NCBI GenBank assembly: GCA_026120185.1
Contig: JANUWF010002022.1
Span: 1,534,001 to 1,598,000, forward strand
DNA from: Voacanga thouarsii
Lineage: Eukaryota > Streptophyta > Magnoliopsida > Gentianales > Apocynaceae
Reading direction: 5' to 3'
Length of the DNA: 64,000 bases
The position numbers were made by a program, and so were the translations under genes. This document shows, piece after piece, positions 59,797-64,000 of this stretch. Position 1 is the stretch's first letter, and each line of letters begins with the position of its first letter. The notes under the pieces are model-generated. The model ran no database searches. It was not told where the DNA came from and saw nothing but the letters and a program-made list of their open reading frames with translations.

Positions 59797-62700
59797 TGTA
59801 AAACCCCACCTAAACCTACCCTAGAGTAAGTGGGATGGGATGCATATCTTGTCATCATGCATAAAATATGTCTTTTAAATGATTTTGTGTGCCTTAGAAT
59901 TGTAGTTTATGGGTTATATGATTTATTTATGCTTGTTGAGTAGAAAGGGTTAAAAGGTAATTTTGCTTGAGGTCGAAATAGGAAGATGGCCTGAGGCTTA
60001 GATAAGAAGAATATTTAGTTGAGAAAATAAGAATAAGGTTTAATGTGGTTTAGTGGTTAAATCTCTATGGTTTTGAGTTCAAATCCCATTACTTAAGTTT
60101 TATTCATATTTATCTTAACCAATGTTTGAATTTTCTTCTTTCTTACATTCCTTAAAGTTAGGAATGTTTTCTTAGGGAAGACACAGTGGTAATGTTCTAA
60201 CCATGTGGTCTTGTCCTAAAAAGAATTTTAGAAAAATTCTCGTCTCCATTATTTTTGCAGACGTAGTCCTAACCTCTTTGAATTTAAACTATTCTTAATT
60301 CTTTAATTCATTTTTGTATGCATAAAATTCTGGGATAATTACCTTGCTTGGAATTTCAAATTCCAGCTCTTGGGGGATAGGAGTTGGCCGAAAATGTGGA
60401 GGAAGACTAGGAAGAGGTCTGCATCAAATCACCATAGCTATTTCTTCAACAACAAAAAAAAAAAAATCCATCTTCTTTTTGTTCTTGTTTTGGTTAAAAA
60501 TCTGGAAAATTTTCCAGATTTTCTTCAAAGATGGTTTTCAAAAAATTGCAGCAAGCTTCTATACCTAATTCTTGCAAGGAACCAACCATCTTGTGTGAGG
60601 ATGAAGGCTAAAATTCCTTGGATTTTCGCAGCTTCAGAAACAATGCAAACCAGAATTTTTTCCCAGAAAACTAGCAACCTTTTAACATGATCTTGAAGCC
60701 ATCCATTGGGACTCATGAACAGCTGAAACTTTCTCTTTTCTTTTTCACGATGATGGCTAGAAAACCTCCATTAATGGGCCTTCAAACACCCTTAAATTCC
60801 ACCTGAAAAATCGTTCCAAAGAAGACCAAAAATTCTACACCAAAACCTTTTCAAATTCTAAGTGTTTTTAAGATTCAATTCCAGAATTTTTTCCCCCAGC
60901 TTTGCCTTTTCATGCTAAGGCCAAATTTCCTCGGTAAACTTGATCAAATTTAGGCCCTCATACACCTACAGACAGAACCTCTTGGCTTCTCCACCTACCT
61001 TGATCAATAGGACTCCATTAACATACCTCAAAATACTCCTATCTTTACTCTATCCAAACTTATTCAAGCTTCAAATTAAATTCCAGATTTTTGTTTCATT
61101 AAACACTCATTTAGCTAGTTGAAAACCAAAAAATTCTCTGCCATTCCATAGTCACTTACGGCTAGCCCAAGACTGAAACAACTCTCCATTCCTTGGTTAA
61201 ATTATAGCTAGTTCAGCTATACACCATTGAAGGACAAGAAACCTTCCAATAGCAAACACCATTACACCATTCTCTCAATTTGAATTTTAAAAAAGCTGAA
61301 ACTCTCTCTCTCTCTCTTTCTTGGATAACCGAAAGCTTCCCCTAAGCTAGGCCATTCGACCATCAATCACACAACACATGAAATTCCTTTTCCTCTTAAT
61401 CTCTCTCAAAAACACCAAGAACACCAAGAACAAACACTACACATCTTTAAGCCTAAATCACTTCTAAACCTCTCCAATCACTCCCAAACTCTCTAAACTA
61501 TTACTGTTCAACATATATTCTTCTTTGGTGTAATTTATAACACCAAAACACACAAATTTGAACCTTTAAACGGATCAAACCCCCATTTTTGGTTGAAGAT
61601 TCGAAGAATACTAAAAAAGTAAAATAAGAACAATTTTCTTGTTCATCATCTTCTCTTCAACTTCTATATATTCTTATCTTCTTACTCTCATTCTTTTCCT
61701 CTCACTCTCTCCCTCTCTTTTGGCCGAAATAATGATGAAAAACCATGGACAATTTTCGGATCATTAAAGCCATCAAGCACTCAAGGTTCTCTTTTGACAA
61801 GCAACATCCCCAAACTTCAAGCGTCATCAAACAAGTATTTTAAACACAACTATTCTTATTTATTTTGAACTCAAGATAGCTAGAATGGTGTGGTTGGATT
61901 GCTGTTTTGTTGAAAGCATGATAGAGACATATATATCATATGAAGATGGTGATTATTTAATTTGGAGGTTCAATGGGTTAAGGCTATTGCATGAAGTATG
62001 TGAGATTACAAATATGATAAACTTTGGAGTAGCTTCATGTTATGAGTTCATATGTCATTAGTAGAAGTTAGTTTGATGGAGATTATTGCTACCCATGCCA
62101 TGCTTATGCTTTATGTTGTTTTAGCCAACAAATGCCATGCTAAAAACTATTACTAGCTTAATGATATCCTTGTTGTAGTATATGTTAATTCAAGTCAATG
62201 TTTTTGGATAAATTAACATGTTATTTGTTGAATCCTTGTGTGAATGAATATGTACATGGATTTACTCTAGCAATAAAATTATTGTAGGAATTACCTTTAT
62301 TATTTTTAGAATTATTCTTGCTATTATTATTATTAATTTAATTTATTAAATTCAAAAAACACTAAGTAGTATTGAAATAGAAGATTATTTAAAATATTAT
62401 TATTTTATTAGATAAATAAATATTTCTATTAAATATAAATAATAAAATACTAGAATTAATTAATACCAAATGTCTTTTATATTCAAATTATTATTTGTTA
62501 GCCTTACTAAAACTTTTATTTACACTCATAAATATTACTTATATTATAATAATTTAATTAGTATTAATTTTATTTGTTATTTATTATTTATTAATTAAAA
62601 TTTAGTACAATTTATTATTATTTATAATAATACTATTTAAATCTTATTTATTACTGATATTATTTAGGATTTATTATTACTCATTATTTATTACTAATTT

Positions 62701-64000
62701 TATTTATTATCAATATTACACATTATTTATTATTTATTAATAAATAGTTAATATTATTACTTATTAGTTATTTTTAACACCTATTTATTTTAACTTAGTA
62801 AACTAATTTTATTTTATAAAATACCTTATCAACTAGTATTAAAGCCTAAGGCATTGTTGTCATAGTTAGATGTTGTTGTGGCTAGTTGAACTAAGGCAAG
62901 TATTGTCTGGATGTTTGTCTTATACCTTATATTTACCCTAGGTGGGGTTAGGTTGACCTGAATTACCTTGGAAGACTTTTGTACCCAAGAAGAGAAAAAG
63001 ATTAGGTAAGTTTTTGCATAAAGTTGTTCAAAGATCAAAGCTACCTTGGCAAGCCAAGTACCTTGTAAACGAGAATTTGTACTGTAAATGCAATTATGGA
63101 CAATTTTTCTTTTCTTTTCAATCAAGCAAACCAATTAAAGTTGAACAAGCAATTTTATTCAAAATGCTAAACTTTTCCTGAAAACCAACTTTGAGAAGAA
63201 TTTTGGAAACCATAATTGCTATTTCAATGAGAATTAATGTGTGATCCTTCTTTTCCAAAGTGGGATGAGCACAATGTTGAGTACTCAACAAGGGTAGACT
63301 ACTAGAACTAGTATTTGAAGGGTTAGGGAAAGTCTCTTAGTAGGTGGCCACCTCTGAGGGGTGAGTTCTTCCACGATAGGATGCCAGCCCTATAGGTCGT
63401 ACCGGTCTGAGCTAGCAAGTTCAGTCAAGTGGACTGTGTATTTTCAGAATGGACAACCGGTAAGTTTGGGTGTAGAGATAGAGGAGTATCTCACCCAGTG
63501 GGCCGTACACTTACCTTGTGTTAGTATGTATAAAGTGTGGCATCCTGAATGTTCTTTTGTCATGGTGCACAAAGTGTGGTGTCATGGCTATCTCTTTTGA
63601 GTGGTTGTATTTATTGTATACATGTATGGTTTGAAAGGAAAACACCACTCTTCTTTTGTGAAATTTATTTGAGGCTTGCCAGCACTTTTTTTTATGAAAA
63701 TTTCCCAATTTGCATACATGAACTGTTATACCTGAAACACTCAAAGCACACATGGGTTTACTGAGATTTATGTCTCACCACATTTTATACCAAATTTTCA
63801 AGTCGATCCTGCTGTGAAGGTTATTGATTAGAGATTGCCTATGTTTTGAAGACTTATTTTTTTCCCTATGAATTTCTTTTGAGAGACTTTTGCAGACATT
63901 AATTTATTTTTGGAACCTATTCATGCATTGCTTGGGTTGTAATAAGTTTAATTTTGAGCTTTTCCTTTCATTTATTTTATGAGTCCTAGTTATGAAGACC
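59797..64000 (+). mobile_element. Long gypsy-type LTR, copy B (runs off the right edge)
   Basis: Begins TGTAAAACCCC at 59797 inside ORF2 of E2. It follows the domain order of copy A: TAGAGTAAGTGGGATGGGATG, tRNA-like boxes (60045-60087), CT-rich leader to about 61800, AT-rich segment 62290-62820, conserved block 63278-63510, terminal domain with TTTACTGAGATTTATGTCTCACC and TCGATCCTGC (63755-63810). The window stops in AGTTATGAAGACC, about 75 bp short of the expected GGGGTGTTACA end. CCACT at 59792-59796 is the predicted target duplication. Whether it is solo or the 5' LTR of a complete element cannot be seen. Confidence 0.8.
60045..60087 (+). promoter_or_regulatory. tRNA-like A and B boxes in LTR copy B
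   Basis: GTGGTTTAGTGGTTAA at 60045-60060 and GAGTTCAAATCCC at 60075-60087, at the same place in the LTR as 53923-53974. The A box is weaker than in copy A. Confidence 0.4.

Overview
The window looks like nuclear intergenic DNA from a flowering plant, most likely a eudicot. It is AT-rich, and every coding stretch I can recognise belongs to a plant transposon: Ty1/copia gag-pol, a Ty3/gypsy-type gag, CACTA (En/Spm) tnp2 and an RTE-type LINE. I found no convincing host gene, functional tRNA gene, rRNA or CRISPR array. Species and chromosomal position cannot be told from the sequence.

Layout. 1-1935: a decayed copia gag-pol entering from the left. 1936-13817: two copies (C and D) of a very long gypsy-type LTR family. 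Copy D is split by a 6.16-kb copia element (4901-11060) with LTRs, primer site, polypurine tract and broken gag-pol, and that copia is itself split by a 1.14-kb insertion (about 7553-8696). 13818-19395: TA-type microsatellites, a tandem array of about 152-bp units and two related CACTA-like right ends. 19461-27622: a minus-strand LTR retrotransposon (E1) with two 1.6-kb LTRs, a gag remnant and a plant-transposon ORF but no visible pol. 27780-29322: a solo LTR with a perfect ATAGG target duplication. 30146-33190: CACTA-like subterminal repeats and an array of about 490-bp units. 33191-37595: nothing recognised. 37599-47889: a 10.3-kb CACTA element with matching termini and AGT target duplication, carrying a nested RTE LINE fragment. 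49590-50307: a CACTA tnp2 remnant cut by tandem LTRs (50308-53351) of a second E1-like element (E2). The internal region of E2 is in turn cut by a 4.43-kb solo LTR (copy A) and by another long LTR (copy B) that runs off the right edge.

How it fits together. The window is a layered record of insertions, with order readable from who interrupts whom. Target-site duplications support five insertions directly (copia, LTR at 27780, CACTA, LINE, LTR copy A). The most unusual signal is in the E1/E2-type LTRs. Just upstream of TATA-like boxes each carries a GC-rich island of repeated near-palindromes centred on GGCGCC. The palindrome arms differ between LTR subfamilies but mostly stay self-complementary. 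A similar island lies inside E1 upstream of its second ORF. The long LTR family (copies A-D) also carries a conserved GC-richer block of about 240 bp and, in two copies, tRNA-like A-box and B-box motifs.
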